A stretch of 40,549 nt of DNA from a virus: IMG/VR virus record IMGVR_UViG_3300042293_000071, positions 1 to 40,549 of that record; one strand, written 5' to 3'. Below are positions 16,801 to 24,386 of the stretch, one piece after another (position 1 is the first letter of the stretch; each line of letters begins with the position of its first letter). The notes below the pieces were generated by a model that was not told where the DNA came from, did not search any database, and saw only the letters and a program-made list of their open reading frames with translations. The translations under genes and the position numbers were made by a program.

Positions 16801-18458
16801 GATTCAAACAATGGTACCTTAATCATTTGATTAAGTTCATGGTCGTACATAAATCCTTCTTCTTTGGATTCACGTAGTTTACCAGCGCGCAATTGTGTGT
16901 GATAATTAAAAAGTTGTTCAGCCTGTTCTTCAGAAACGCCGTTTTTGGCAGCAACAATTCTGTAGCCAGTCTGCTCTAGGTCATTAATGACACGAGCACG
17001 CGCTTCTGGTGTTGTTGCGCGAGCGTATCGTTCGACGTATGATAGGGCATCTTGAGTCGTAAAGGTTCCAGTTTGCAAACGAGTGATAAAAGCTGCACCT
17101 TTTGTAGGCACTGGCCTAGATAACTGAATCAAACGGTCAGTAACTGCTGTTACCTCGCGGATTGAGTCACCTTCGTTAAGATTAATTACACCACTTGGAC
17201 GTTCCTTTTGTCCCCAAGTTACCTTGTAGTACAATTTATGGAACGGTGTCGGCTGATACATTGTAATTTGTGCATCAGCTACAGCATTTGAGTGATATGG
17301 TAGGCTGCGTGCTGTTGCAAGGAAACGACCTGTACCCTGGAATAAACCACCTGCACCTTCTGCAAGTGCTGGAGTTTCTGAAACTCCCAGTAATGTGTCT
17401 ACATAACGGTCATGCTTAGCCCATGCAGAAATAAAATCACGGTCAGCCTGAATCTCATCGGGTGTGCGTAGGGCAAACTGCAACATATCATCAGTTGTAG
17501 CATCGACTAACTTTGCTTCTTCGTTGAGTAAAACTTTGTAATCGCTCATTGACATCTCGCCATTTGCGATACGCAAAGGTGCAGCGATGTCTGGGCGCTT
17601 CAACTCATCAAGAATATCTATACCGCTCTTGTCGCCCATAACTGCAAGCATTGTGTTGACTGCTTCTTCTTTAGTCGCAGCAGTTCCCAATAAATAAGAA
17701 ACAGTAGCTTCATTGTTGCTACCCTTAATCCAAGGGTGATTCTGCGCCCAAGCAATATCATTGTTAGCGAAATCTTCAGCAAGTCTATTGTACTTATCTG
17801 ATAACTTGCTAGTTGTTGGAGCACCTGCACGAACCTCACGAAGTGCAAGGATTGCATCCTTAGCAGAATCTGCAGCACGCTTTGTTGCAACAAACTTTCC
17901 ACCGATAATTGAAACGTCCCCAGCAAACTGAGTGATTGTGTCAACAGTACCTGATGTCAATCGACCCATAAGGCTATTACTAAAAGCTTCTTCGCGTTGC
18001 TTGTCATCGTAGATATCAAAGTCAGAGTCCATAAACTTTGGAGTTAAATCATCTGGTAAGAAATCTCCGACGGCCTGACCGAATTGTGCAGTTAATGCCT
18101 GACCAAAAGAAATTTCATTACGTGCTTCCCAGGCCTTTTTCCATTCTTCAGATATTGAACCTTTGCCACGGCTTGAACCAAACAATGTTATAGCAGAAAG
18201 TGGCTCGCGAATAAGGTTGCGGTTGGTTGCTTCAATAGCACCAAGAACGCCACCGATTGGGCGTAAAGCATTCTTACCTAGGTCAATAGTTGCTTGCTTT
18301 ACTGTACTAAGAAAGCCGTTGTATTCTTTTCTGTCATTCCATGGAGCTGTTGCAATATCCCATGCAAATTTTGCTGGAGATGCAATTGCAAGACCGATGT
18401 CTAAACCCCAGTCCCTGGTTCCTTTTACAAGGTCACCAATACGGTTCCATACGTCCAT
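13845..18458 (-). CDS. Very large virion protein (1537 residues), probable ejected or inner-core protein
   Basis: This is the longest gene here, starting MDVWNRIGDLVKGTRDWG. It has predicted amphipathic or weakly hydrophobic stretches near the N-terminus (GLDIGLAIASPAKFAWDIA) and again near residues 615-650 and 1080-1220, a coiled-coil-like region (~660-745, DELQKSGAEIARLSKEVAG), and a C-terminal helical half. There is no clear catalytic signature. Size, location between portal and scaffold, and amphipathic N-terminus fit a podoviral internal protein that helps form the DNA conduit across the envelope; a giant polyvalent protein is the alternative. It overlaps the preceding gene by one base (ATG at 18458). 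Confidence 0.55.
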   Translation of the reverse strand: MDVWNRIGDLVKGTRDWGLDIGLAIASPAKFAWDIATAPWNDRKEYNGFLSTVKQATIDLGKNALRPIGGVLGAIEATNRNLIREPLSAITLFGSSRGKGSISEEWKKAWEARNEISFGQALTAQFGQAVGDFLPDDLTPKFMDSDFDIYDDKQREEAFSNSLMGRLTSGTVDTITQFAGDVSIIGGKFVATKRAADSAKDAILALREVRAGAPTTSKLSDKYNRLAEDFANNDIAWAQNHPWIKGSNNEATVSYLLGTAATKEEAVNTMLAVMGDKSGIDILDELKRPDIAAPLRIANGEMSMSDYKVLLNEEAKLVDATTDDMLQFALRTPDEIQADRDFISAWAKHDRYVDTLLGVSETPALAEGAGGLFQGTGRFLATARSLPYHSNAVADAQITMYQPTPFHKLYYKVTWGQKERPSGVINLNEGDSIREVTAVTDRLIQLSRPVPTKGAAFITRLQTGTFTTQDALSYVERYARATTPEARARVINDLEQTGYRIVAAKNGVSEEQAEQLFNYHTQLRAGKLRESKEEGFMYDHELNQMIKVPLFESQTANFLPIADFDSIDAIIKRNGSTLRAVGGSLHDTIAITSDLWKAAVLLRLGYPIRNAVDSQLRIWATVGAMASLRHAGEGMRNLVDNTRTAKNRMVDNYQAPTKVDYKALKDELQKSGAEIARLSKEVAGLESRIVLEPENADLIGELVVKQKSLDTANAAYESNNVALTKLEQSKVASRKKRIGEQDIELTSTVDSPDGTKYTIWGAFGGPNGGLFRELNSSQQTFYSLLEDYSTIYGANVASKGRGAVRPGDVNYYQEWTNAINETFANAAVPRGLMAGKSVDEVAKELADNKELRARLGIARADSLEYVVTAQKFLDNYIPDGYGIREKIMSALPGEEVGKVTEDFLRNAVRDPNALPIVHGHLLDANMNLRPRAVTRQITSSLFKYLAQIPEDNWARHPLFIDLYEKSIQKRLETAEFLKGGTFTREEFADLQYNLTAGARADALKGVKGILYNVERRSNAAHMLRFVSPFFSAQENAIKTWFGIAMDNPTILNRANIIWNAPERSGLITDEKGEPVPPGQTLNPNNTMWLPVPKALKKLPIIGEGLSSLDQIGISKRSLDVMFQGNPFGVSVGPFAAIPVANVLKLKPELSEVVSFAFPYGPDASLSQFLPTWMRNSLKAVQGQNNDDYAKTYQLIWLTEQQKAQEAGTAYLTDGEIKKKTDAFYKMRVAANLILPFAPQFESPYRFYMDKWREYSQTYGLGADAKFLEDYPEYFGFATSLSKNPTGSQATMDDVQNAKRYTDLIADVKGDNSYLIGLITKGSGAAKFNPTAYWWQSETSISPGSSEKYRGKQDPQEAQQQNAAREGWAKYRRAMAVLDAHLDKRGLTSLQQAGAEDLAAAKQAIVKQLASEIDPVTGQPTGSPSAWYQDYRDVDGTKGAKTIIGFKKILANEKFMADNADDPTWKSVAVYMKARDAVAARLRGRASNNIDAKDNIDLRIILDYYVNQLKAGDLEFANIYDRFLSQDRIYDKYLGSGL

Positions 18459-18907
18459 TAAATGCCATTCATCAAGGTTGCTAGTGCGCGACGGGTTTCT
18501 GATGAAGTGTTAGGACGGGAAGCAATGTAACTTAAAACTGGATAATATGATGCAATGCTCTTATTGAACTCGGCATTGTTGTCAGCGTCACTTGGAAGCA
18601 TAAGCGCTTCTGAACCTGGACCTGCGCCCATATTAATACCTGCTGTAATTGGTTCATCAGGATTCATTGTTGGTTCGGTTAATGTAGTAATAGGTGGCTG
18701 TGTTGGTGCTACATCCATTGGACGTGCAACGGTTGCAGCAACTTTAGCAAGAGGAGCAGCGGCGGCTTGGTCGTTAATCTGCTTGTTCATGCCATAAGCA
18801 TAACCTTGTGCTACGCGTCCAGATTGACCCGCTCCGCCTGTACCAGAAACATTAGTAGGACTATACTGTGGGCCACCATTAGCACCACCACGATTTTCTA
18901 CAGCCAT
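18458..18907 (-). CDS. Small Gly/Pro-rich head-module protein
   Basis: A 149-residue protein with a Gly/Ser/Asn-rich disordered start (VENRGGANGGPQYSPTN), an Ala-rich middle, a Pro/Thr linker (APTQPPITTLTEPTM) and a helical C-terminus (NTSSETRRALATLMNG). Unrecognised. Disorder plus its position right behind the Ntn hydrolase (8 bp gap) suggest either a substrate or inhibitor of that protease, or a portal-associated minor protein; no direct evidence distinguishes these. Confidence 0.5.
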   Translation of the reverse strand: MAVENRGGANGGPQYSPTNVSGTGGAGQSGRVAQGYAYGMNKQINDQAAAAPLAKVAATVARPMDVAPTQPPITTLTEPTMNPDEPITAGINMGAGPGSEALMLPSDADNNAEFNKSIASYYPVLSYIASRPNTSSETRRALATLMNGI

Positions 18908-18915
18908 GTTTCCTC

Positions 18916-19461
18916 CTACTTAGTAAATTGTTCAAAGATATGAAACGGCGGAGCCGTCTCGTTATTATTAACTGCTGCAATTCTCATTGCATCTAGCATT
19001 GTAGTTCCTGCATGTAGCGCTCCAACTGCAAAGTCACCACCAGAACCAATACCATAAAATCCTGTGTTATTCATTCCAACTGAAAAATCAGAATCTATTT
19101 CAAAGATAGTTCCATTGATTCCTAGTAGAAGACTTAGTTCAAACTTGTTATCATCATCGTCTGATGTTTTATTAAAGTCTACGCCTGCTTCAGTAAGTGC
19201 CGCTTTAAGCGATGGCACTACTTTGTTAATTGCAAACTCGTATAAGTTTGCTTTAGCCTTTACTGTAACTAGTGGAGGCGTCCACCCATGGAGTACCACT
19301 TGTAAACTACGATAGTTACCAGCACCAGAAATAATATAACTTCCACGTTCAACTGCCTTTGTCATGTCGGGGTGAGTGTAAACTTTACCAGCAGCGTTGA
19401 TTCGACTGTCTGCTACGATTACACACTTGTCTTCGTGCTGAACACCAATAATCGTAGTCAT
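18916..19461 (-). CDS. Proteasome/HslV-like Ntn hydrolase, candidate head-maturation protease
   Basis: A 181-residue protein with the 20S-proteasome-β/HslV pattern: MTTIIGV start, so that removal of Met exposes a Thr nucleophile (T2); VIVADSR with D18 matching the conserved Asp17; K35 near the conserved Lys33 position; ISGAG at 45-49; and the typical GSGGDFAVGAL block at 139-149. Length equals HslV. It lies between portal and a disordered head protein, where tailed phages usually encode the prohead protease, and no S14/S49/S78/U35-type protease is visible elsewhere. A role in scaffold or head processing is thus inferred. Alternatives: a protease against host proteins or an inactive structural homolog. 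Start chosen because only ATG 19461 puts Thr at position 2. Confidence 0.75.
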   Translation of the reverse strand: MTTIIGVQHEDKCVIVADSRINAAGKVYTHPDMTKAVERGSYIISGAGNYRSLQVVLHGWTPPLVTVKAKANLYEFAINKVVPSLKAALTEAGVDFNKTSDDDDNKFELSLLLGINGTIFEIDSDFSVGMNNTGFYGIGSGGDFAVGALHAGTTMLDAMRIAAVNNNETAPPFHIFEQFTK

Positions 19462-19475
19462 TGTCCCCTCCTAGA

Positions 19476-21242
19476 TTATATGCGTCGCGTTGAACGAACG
19501 CTTGCTGTTGGCTTTCCACTACCAGTAATACCTGATAGTAAGCTCATAATGTCTGGTGGTGCTGCCTCAATTTCAGGTGTAGCGCCTCCTGCTGGAACAC
19601 CAGCGGGAACAGGGGACGGTTGCTCAACCGCTTGTTGGGCTCCAGCAGGAGGAACTGGTTGCGGCTGTGGCGTAAAGACTTCTTCAATGACGTCCTCTAG
19701 TGCCTGTCCCTTTTGGCGTGCCTTAATGACAGCCGCAATCTGTCGCACAACTTCAGAAGCGTCCTGGCCTTGCATAGCCATCTGTGGTATCGCTTGAGAG
19801 AGTGCATTAATGGAACCGAGAAGCGAAGCTCGCATACTCTCGATTTCAATCTTTTCTACTTCCTGGGTTACGTTAACTGTGAATGGAAGTTCACGCATTG
19901 CCATATCCTTGGAGATGAGTCCACCACCAAGTGCCTGTAACATAAAGATAAGTCCCTGTGCAGGATTAAGTCCTGCCAACATACCGTAACGGACATCGGC
20001 TGAGTAGTCACCCTTAATGTCCTTCTTAGGGTTGTATGTAATTTCATATGGTGAACCTGAGTCTACACCACGAATTGTCTTTTCGTCTGGGAAAATTAAT
20101 TCATCAACTTGGAAACAAAGTTGGATTACATCGCGCAGTGCGGATGCAAAGATTGCTTGTGCTGACTTGACCTGTGTATCAAAGGCTCCCATAAGAGCCT
20201 GAACACCTTGTCCAGTAACAACTGATGCACTGATGTTTCCTGTACGTGATTCAGGGTAACGTGTACCAACACGCAATTCTTGACCAAGCAAGGTCTGCTC
20301 AGTAAACGCACCTGCTGGAATATTAAGTTCTACGCGGCGTACGCCTGCTGGGTTTGCTGTACGGATAACAGCATCGCCACCAAGTTGCAACTCCTGCACA
20401 TCTTGTGGAAGTACGATAGGAGCCTGTACAGATTTCTCTGCAGCTTCCATTGCAAGCAACGCAAAGCGATTGCGAAGCAACTGGATACCAAGAACGTCAT
20501 CAAACTGTCCACGTAGTTCATCATCAATAGATGGTTTACGTGCCACTACAACCATCATCTTACCCAATGGATTTGTAGCACGTGATAGTACTAAGTTATT
20601 TTTTGTAGGGATATAGATGATTGATTGGTCTTTGTCGTAGTAACGAATCATTTCAACTTGAGTATTTAAGTCTTGTTTGTAGCCGTAGCCACCTAACAAG
20701 GAGTATTCGTACTCAGGGTATAATGCAACTAACTCAGCCAAAGAGGTCATGTAACGTTTTGCAAAGGCAGTGCAGCGTCCGTAGCGGTCGAATTCTGGGT
20801 AAGCACCCACAGGGTTTTCTAGGCGGATGCGCGGCAACTTTGCTTCCTCATCCAATTCAATAAAGAATGGGAGGAAACCATAAGTGATATACCAGTCCGC
20901 ACCTTGATACATGTGGACTGAAAGGTCAGAATGTGAAAAATAATTAGAGGCAATACGTGTGCGCTTATCAGCAAATGAACGTGCTCTATCTGAAACAGAG
21001 TTAGCAGCAGAACAGTTGACCGCAGGTAGTGGTGCCATAACTTCTGACAGGTCGCTTGCGACAACGTCAATAAAGTTTGCAACTACGTTAGCATCTACTC
21101 CGTCTGGGAAGAAGTCAGGATAGACAGATGCAATATTACCTTTACGGACCGAAAGAACGTCTAGGTTGCGACCGTCGCGTTCAGCGTTGCGGAAGCGAAG
21201 GTTCTCGACCCGCGCTGCAACTTGTTCCATTGATAATGCCAT
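19476..21242 (-). CDS. Portal protein
   Basis: A 588-residue protein placed between the terminase block and the head protease. It has a helical and β mix with a SYR-like core (RIRLENPVGAYPEFDRYGRC, ~150-170), a long helical region near FDDVLGIQLLRNRFALLAMEAAE (~240-265), GAFDTQVKSAQAIFASALRDV (~355-375) and a disordered Pro/Gln-rich C-terminus (QPVPPAGAQQAVEQPSP). Size and context match podoviral or actinophage portals, which form the dodecameric DNA gate. The identification relies on overall pattern and context rather than on a single motif. The ATG at 21242 overlaps the upstream stop by one base. Confidence 0.75.
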   Translation of the reverse strand: MALSMEQVAARVENLRFRNAERDGRNLDVLSVRKGNIASVYPDFFPDGVDANVVANFIDVVASDLSEVMAPLPAVNCSAANSVSDRARSFADKRTRIASNYFSHSDLSVHMYQGADWYITYGFLPFFIELDEEAKLPRIRLENPVGAYPEFDRYGRCTAFAKRYMTSLAELVALYPEYEYSLLGGYGYKQDLNTQVEMIRYYDKDQSIIYIPTKNNLVLSRATNPLGKMMVVVARKPSIDDELRGQFDDVLGIQLLRNRFALLAMEAAEKSVQAPIVLPQDVQELQLGGDAVIRTANPAGVRRVELNIPAGAFTEQTLLGQELRVGTRYPESRTGNISASVVTGQGVQALMGAFDTQVKSAQAIFASALRDVIQLCFQVDELIFPDEKTIRGVDSGSPYEITYNPKKDIKGDYSADVRYGMLAGLNPAQGLIFMLQALGGGLISKDMAMRELPFTVNVTQEVEKIEIESMRASLLGSINALSQAIPQMAMQGQDASEVVRQIAAVIKARQKGQALEDVIEEVFTPQPQPVPPAGAQQAVEQPSPVPAGVPAGGATPEIEAAPPDIMSLLSGITGSGKPTASVRSTRRI

Positions 21243-21550
21243 TATTTACCCTTAATTCTACTTTTGTATAACTGAGCCTCTGCTGCACGCTTGCGTGCCT
21301 CATCAGCATTCTTTGCAGCTGTAGTTCCTTTAGCTGGCATCTTTAATGCTGCTCTTGCTTTAGCAATGCCTTCTGCATTAATCTGTGACTGACTTTTTGT
21401 TGGAGCACTTACAATTGGAGATGCAGAACCTTCTCTATAAATTTTTTCTACAGTCTTAGCAGTTTTAATACCAGAGGCAGTTCTTGTTGCTACTTGTGCT
21501 GCACGAGCAAGTCTTGCTGCTGCAACTATTCCTGCAATTGGTAGTACCAT
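21242..21550 (-). CDS. Small basic protein between terminase and portal (third of three)
   Basis: A 102-residue Ala/Lys/Arg-rich protein. Its N-terminus (VLPIAGIVAAARLARAAQVA) could be a short hydrophobic or amphipathic helix; a Ser/Pro/Gln linker and a charged helix (AAKNADEARKRAAEAQLYKSR) follow. It contains SGIKTAKTVEKIYRE, which resembles a motif in the two genes just upstream (GI-x3-K-x-V-x2-[VI]-Y-R). Unknown function. Position could suit a small terminase subunit-like or portal-associated basic protein, but no HTH is visible. Confidence 0.55.
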   Translation of the reverse strand: MVLPIAGIVAAARLARAAQVATRTASGIKTAKTVEKIYREGSASPIVSAPTKSQSQINAEGIAKARAALKMPAKGTTAAKNADEARKRAAEAQLYKSRIKGK

Positions 21551-21575
21551 TGTTATCCTAACGTAGATTCAAAAA

Positions 21576-21788
21576 TTATTTAGTCATGTTCCTGTAAACT
21601 TTGTTTACATACTTAGCACCCTTTTTTGTGATGCCACCAATTGCACGAAGCCCAGGACCACCAACAGCAAGAAATGCGACATCGGCAGCAGACTTTGGCA
21701 TTACATACTCATCAACAATTTTCATTGCCTTGAGTGTGTTGCCACCAATGGGTGTTTTATTTACTTTAACTTCGGTACGTTTTACCAT
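21576..21788 (-). CDS. Small basic protein between terminase and portal (second of three)
   Basis: A 70-residue basic protein starting MVKRTEVKVNKTPIGGN, with a helical middle (SAADVAFLAVGGPGLRAI) and the C-terminal motif GGITKKGAKYVNKVYRNMTK. That end closely resembles the N-terminal motif of the upstream 70-residue protein, suggesting descent or shared binding of one partner. SAAD also recurs in both. Function unknown; likely a minor virion or packaging-associated protein. Confidence 0.55.
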   Translation of the reverse strand: MVKRTEVKVNKTPIGGNTLKAMKIVDEYVMPKSAADVAFLAVGGPGLRAIGGITKKGAKYVNKVYRNMTK

Positions 21789-21797
21789 TAGTTAAAA

Positions 21798-22010
21798 TTA
21801 AAGACCCATACGCTTTAGGTCTGCCGCGCTGCGTGGAGCAAATGCGTGGTATGGAACGTTTGGTTGTGTTAAAGGCTTTGTTCCAGGCTTAATAACCTTA
21901 ACAGAATTGCCAGTCTCTCTGTAAACAGGGTCAACATTCTTTGCACCCTTTCCTGAGATTCCGCCTACTCCGCGAACTACTGCTTTAATAATTTTAACTG
22001 GATTTGCCAT
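21798..22010 (-). CDS. Small basic protein directly downstream of terminase (first of three)
   Basis: A 70-residue basic protein, MANPVKIIKAVVRGVGG start, with the motif GGISGKGAKNVDPVYRETGN (residues 16-35) and a Pro-rich C-terminal half ending SAADLKRMGL. It starts 9 bp after the terminase stop region. The motif is shared with the next two genes. No known domain is recognised; conserved small size and coupling to TerL and portal suggest a packaging or portal-vertex role. Confidence 0.55.
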   Translation of the reverse strand: MANPVKIIKAVVRGVGGISGKGAKNVDPVYRETGNSVKVIKPGTKPLTQPNVPYHAFAPRSAADLKRMGL

Positions 22011-22019
22011 TTTTTTTCC

Positions 22020-23888
22020 TTATCCGTAAGTGTCAGCCCACTGTTCAGCAAAGGCTTCATCAAGATTGAGTGACATGCGTTGTTGTTTTTGACTTCTGGT
22101 TGCCCAGCGATTGTTTTGGAACTGACCTACTTTACTGCTTTGTTGCATCAACTCACGTATACGAATGATAGCAAACCATAAAGCCATCACGCAGTCAGTT
22201 GGGTTCTTGGTATCTGGCTTCCAGGTAATGAGCTGTTGTACAAGAGATTTAAGTCCCTCTGAGCCTTCATTGCTTGGTAGTTCGATTAAACCATTGTCTT
22301 GGTAGCGACCATCATGGATAGTACCAAAAAGGCTAGCCATAGATGCCACACCAAAAGATGTGTCCCATTTGTTTTTACCAGTAAAGTGTGAGTTTAGTTG
22401 ACAGCCATAACTTGCTAGGTAGTTACGCAAGTCAGTGTCCATAGCATAGTACTTCTGGTGTGCGTTAATTTCTACACGAAATTCTTGAGGGCTATACCTC
22501 TCAACCCATTCACGAATTAAAGCGTTCTCCTTTTGAGGAGTAGGGTCTGCCATGTTGACGCAGTCAAGTACATAGATTGTGCTGTCATCTCGGTTAAGAG
22601 TTACGGCTACAAATGCTGAACGACCAGATACGGCAGGGTCAAAACCAATTACCGTGTAGGTGGCGTTTCCGCTGCGCGGGTGCCCTGGAGCACCTGGTTT
22701 AAGCGGTCCACGCTTTCGCATACCGTTAACACATCCTGCAATTGCTGCTGGCGCGAATATAGAATCGGACTGGACGTCTTCTTGTTGGTAGACCATAGCC
22801 CAGACAGATGGCGCAACTTCAGAGCGGCGCGTAAATAAAGAGGGTCCATCCCATTTCGGATAAAGTCCATTGTCATCAGGCTCATCAATCTCGTTCTCCT
22901 GCATTGTGGTCTTAGGCCACAGCGTCTTCCAGTTATCAGGCTTCTCGTCAAACTGAAGTACGGCAGGCATCGCAAAGTAAGTAAAGGGTGACTTGCCACC
23001 AGACCACTGTTGAGGGTCACGTAGCATTTTGTATAGGTCAATTGGTGCAACTCGAGTGCCAACGATAATTAATTTACCATGTCGCCCAAGGCGGGTAATA
23101 ACTTCCTTTTGAATCCACTCGAGCTGCTTTTCCCACTCGTGGGCGTTTGAGCCCATCACAGCATCGTCGATAATAATCAGGTCAGCGCGAGCACCGTAAA
23201 TCTGTGAGCCCATACCTAGGGCCTGGACCGTTGGGTCTTTTTCGCCAGAGTCGCGTCCTGTACCCAGATAAATCATGTCAGCAGACCATTGTGTTGAGTC
23301 TGCCTTATACCCTCCATTTGGGCCGAAGGCTACTTGGAGTTTGGTGTAGGCTGGGTGGGAAAGTCTTGTTTTGATTGCGCCAAGGAATTTGCGAGCCATA
23401 CCCTGAGTCTTAGAAACAATAATGACTCGCGCATTGGGGTTGGTAACAATCTTATAAACGACGTAGTTAGTCGTAATGACCGTACTTTTAGCATGCTCAG
23501 GCGGTACGTTAATGAGAACACGGTTAGCCGCTCCTGGCTCGTAGGTCATGGCTGGGTCTAACCAGCGAGGCTCACGGCCCTCAATTAGGTCTACCCAGTC
23601 AAGGTGATGGTCAAAGAGCTTAGTGTCTAGAAACTGCTCAGAGAAGTCTGGAAAGGAAATATCTCCCAGCTCCTTTAGGTCAGTCTTGATGCCTTTACCC
23701 TCGAGGCGAGCAGCCTCGGCACGTGCTTTGAACTCAGGGTCAGTTGCTGACCATTGGCGGAATGCCACATCTGAGCGGCCCACGGAGGCCATAGCCTGGG
23801 TAATCGTGCTACCCTGACTCAGTTGCTGCAAGGCCTTCTCTTGCGCCTCGCGCTTAGGGATATTCTGAATCCCAGGTTTTCTACCCAT
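22020..23888 (-). CDS. terL: Terminase large subunit with N-terminal helix-turn-helix
   Basis: The DNA-packaging motor: ATPase plus nuclease at the portal. Residues ~12-62 (EKALQQLSQGSTITQAMASV, then FRQWSATDPEFKARAEAAR) read as a helix-turn-helix of the type usually seen in small terminase subunits. The ATPase has a Walker-A-like PPEHAKST (129-136), LIIIDD Walker B (237-242) and a VGTR coupling-type segment (276-279). The nuclease starts with IGFDPAVSGRSAF (414-426, catalytic Asp 417). At 622 residues it is longer than many TerL proteins because of the N-terminal part. I see no separate small terminase gene, so the HTH may do that job. ATG 23888 has GGGGA upstream. Confidence 0.9.
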   Translation of the reverse strand: MGRKPGIQNIPKREAQEKALQQLSQGSTITQAMASVGRSDVAFRQWSATDPEFKARAEAARLEGKGIKTDLKELGDISFPDFSEQFLDTKLFDHHLDWVDLIEGREPRWLDPAMTYEPGAANRVLINVPPEHAKSTVITTNYVVYKIVTNPNARVIIVSKTQGMARKFLGAIKTRLSHPAYTKLQVAFGPNGGYKADSTQWSADMIYLGTGRDSGEKDPTVQALGMGSQIYGARADLIIIDDAVMGSNAHEWEKQLEWIQKEVITRLGRHGKLIIVGTRVAPIDLYKMLRDPQQWSGGKSPFTYFAMPAVLQFDEKPDNWKTLWPKTTMQENEIDEPDDNGLYPKWDGPSLFTRRSEVAPSVWAMVYQQEDVQSDSIFAPAAIAGCVNGMRKRGPLKPGAPGHPRSGNATYTVIGFDPAVSGRSAFVAVTLNRDDSTIYVLDCVNMADPTPQKENALIREWVERYSPQEFRVEINAHQKYYAMDTDLRNYLASYGCQLNSHFTGKNKWDTSFGVASMASLFGTIHDGRYQDNGLIELPSNEGSEGLKSLVQQLITWKPDTKNPTDCVMALWFAIIRIRELMQQSSKVGQFQNNRWATRSQKQQRMSLNLDEAFAEQWADTYG

Positions 23889-23950
23889 CAGTTGTCCCCA
23901 TCATTTACAGTCATTTAACGCTGGCCGATTAACGGCAGAACTTCCCCATA

Positions 23951-23968
23951 TATATAATATATTATATA
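23951..23968. repeat. Perfect 18-bp AT-only palindrome
   Basis: TATATAATATATTATATA equals its own reverse complement. It lies 63 bp upstream of the terminase start within a pure A/T tract (23948-23976). It could be an easily melted site or a protein-binding operator for the late transcription unit. A comparable AT-rich tract occurs at 35794-35864 at the start of the other leftward unit. Confidence 0.6.
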
Positions 23969-23982
23969 ATATATAAGAGTCG

Positions 23983-24029
23983 CGGAGTCTTAAACGGAGC
24001 GACTCCGTATATGTATTTCTATACATATA
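23983..24029. repeat. Two adjacent perfect hairpins upstream of terminase
   Basis: First stem: CGGAGTC (23983-23989) with GACTCCG (24001-24007), loop 11 nt. Second stem: TATATGTAT (24008-24016) with ATACATATA (24021-24029), loop TTCT. They abut without spacing. An overlapping alternative stem GAGTCGC (23977-23983) / GCGACTC (23999-24005) can replace the first, so the element could switch between two folds. Operator, origin hairpin or 5'-leader structure are all possible. Confidence 0.6.
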
Positions 24030-24083
24030 AGATAACCTGTTCAAATCGTAAAACCGAACAACTGAAACCAATATATTTTTAAA

Positions 24084-24099
24084 AGCCCTGGTCAGGGCT
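24084..24099 (-). terminator. Possible weak terminator or GC hairpin
   Basis: AGCCCT pairs with AGGGCT across GGTC. On the minus strand the stem is followed by TTTTAAAAAT, a short U-run, so it could stop leftward transcripts that originate in the control region before they enter the terminase leader. On the plus strand it is followed by TATATATAGGGG. No minus-strand gene upstream needs it, so the role is uncertain. Confidence 0.4.
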
Positions 24100-24255
24100 A
24101 TATATAGGGGGGCTATAGTATTATATAACAGAAATTTTTTATGGGATACTATATCCGACCCGTGCACTCGAATTAAACAATCGGGGGTCATAATGTCTAA
24201 GTCTCTAGTATAGGGTTAGGGTATCTATGAATTGTCGATAAATCTCTTTAGCGTG

Positions 24256-24282
24256 TTATCTATTTAGGTATTTATCTATTTA
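24256..24282 (+). repeat. Direct repeat TTATCTATTTA, two copies
   Basis: Identical 11-bp copies at 24256-24266 and 24272-24282 (16 bp centre to centre), about 30 bp left of the TCTCAGG array, in AT-rich DNA. Such short spaced repeats next to iterons are a common feature of origins and of multi-site operators. A partial third match (GACTATCTACCC) follows. Confidence 0.5.
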
Positions 24283-24308
24283 CCGACTATCTACCCGACA
24301 CAGTAATT

Positions 24309-24386
24309 TCTCAGGGGGCACACAATAATTTCTCAGGAAACTCTCAGGTAGTTATCCTCTCAGGAAACTCTCAGGAAACTCTCAGA
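24309..24386 (+). repeat. Phased TCTCAGG repeat array (iteron-like)
   Basis: TCTCAGG starts at 24309, 24331, 24342, 24358 and 24369, with a last copy TCTCAGA at 24380. Steps are 22, 11, 16, 11 and 11 bp, so most copies are one or two helical turns apart and face the same side of the DNA. The longer unit TCTCAGGAAAC is complete at three positions. The spacing suggests cooperative binding of one protein, for replication initiation or control of the adjacent promoters. A TATACC at 24405-24410 lies 19 bp beyond the last copy. Confidence 0.65.

Noticed and set aside
23901-24191. 96-codon minus-strand open frame upstream of terminase
   Set aside because: It covers the AT palindrome and hairpins, has an odd Tyr/Leu/Arg-rich composition, no family resemblance and no clear operon link. 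Chance frame in AT-rich non-coding DNA.
24309-24386. CRISPR array
   Set aside because: Repeats are only 7-11 bp and there are no spacer-sized unique segments; it is better explained as a binding-site array.
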